DNA from: Porphyrobacter sp.
GTDB taxonomy: Bacteria > Pseudomonadota > Alphaproteobacteria > Sphingomonadales > Sphingomonadaceae
Direction of reading: 5' to 3'
DNA: 5,806 bases
NCBI GenBank assembly: GCA_021732945.1
Contig: JAKFWB010000544.1
Span: 1-5,806, forward strand
Made by a program: the position numbers and the translations under genes. The notes under the pieces are model-generated. The model was not told the DNA's origin, searched no databases, and saw nothing but the letters and a program-made list of their open reading frames with translations. How positions within the stretch are numbered: the stretch's first letter is position 1; every line of letters starts with the position of its first letter. Below are positions 5,623 through 5,806 of the stretch, in pieces.

Positions 5623-5806
5623 ATGACCTTGCTGGAGAAGATCGAAAAGCATCTGAAAGAAAACCATATTTCTGCGACGCGCTTTGGTAGGCGTGCGGTC
5701 GGTGATCCCCGGTTCGTCCTCGATCTTAGGATGGGGCGCCGCCCGAGGCGCAGGACGCTGGAAAAGCTCGAATTCTACCTCGCTTCATTCGAGCGATCAG
5801 CCATCA
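5623..5806 (+). CDS. Small Cro-like/helix-turn-helix protein, 3' end outside window
   Basis: From ATG 5623 the frame is open to the window end, giving 61 residues. The protein starts MTLLEKIEKHLKENHISATR, then FGRRAVGDPRFVLDLRMGRR, then an arginine-rich turn and a helix (LEKLEFYLASFE). The order helix, SATRFGRRAVGDPRFV, DLRMGRRP resembles short helix-turn-helix proteins often encoded divergently from S24 repressors in alphaproteobacteria. In those, FGRRAVGDPRFVLDLR would be the turn and recognition helix. AAAGGG (5615-5620) and GGAG (5609-5612) lie before the ATG; the first is rather close and the second well spaced. It probably acts as the Cro-like partner in the switch and may bind O1/O2. 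The strong basic charge near residues 37-44 fits DNA binding. No clear + strand promoter could be picked. The family is assigned from memory and shape. Confidence 0.7.
   Translation, partial: MTLLEKIEKHLKENHISATRFGRRAVGDPRFVLDLRMGRRPRRRTLEKLEFYLASFERSAI

Overview
The window looks like an accessory (defence-type) stretch of an alphaproteobacterial chromosome, most likely from the Sphingomonadales. This rests on the GC-rich coding regions, on the S24 repressor paired with a short divergent helix-turn-helix gene, and on a 99-residue protein type that I remember from sphingomonads. It is a judgement from memory, not a search result.

Layout, left to right. (1) Positions 1-654 hold the end of an operon on the + strand. 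A C-terminal tail with a CPSC motif, probably of a ThiF/E1-like adenylyltransferase, overlaps by four bases (GTGA) with a JAB/JAMM-domain isopeptidase of the type encoded by the last gene (cap3) of type II CBASS operons. (2) Positions 655-938 hold no convincing gene. (3) A small conserved hypothetical gene on the - strand (939-1238) diverges from a large + strand gene (1309-4614). The large gene encodes a single-chain restriction-modification enzyme: PD-(D/E)XK nuclease, N6-adenine methylase and a type ISP-like C-terminal specificity domain. (4) Positions 4615-4876 are a convergent intergenic gap with no clear gene. (5) Positions 4877-5512 (- strand) encode an S24 (LexA/CI-type) self-cleaving repressor. 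It diverges from a small Cro-like helix-turn-helix gene that starts at 5623 and runs off the window. The intergenic region carries two palindromic sites built from TTCCTA/TAGGAA half-sites. One of them covers the best -10 box of the repressor promoter.

How the parts may work together: the left operon end and the large enzyme are two separate kinds of anti-phage machinery (ubiquitin-like conjugation/deconjugation, and restriction-modification). The S24/Cro-like pair is a genetic switch that could answer DNA damage. Nothing in the sequence shows that the switch controls the defence genes. It reads rightwards, away from them, so it may belong to a neighbouring element.

Three starts differ from the longest open frames and were chosen from Shine-Dalgarno sequences: GTG 118 for the JAB protein, GTG 1309 for the methylase and ATG 5512 (- strand) for the repressor. 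I found no tRNA, rRNA, CRISPR array, insertion sequence or strong terminator.
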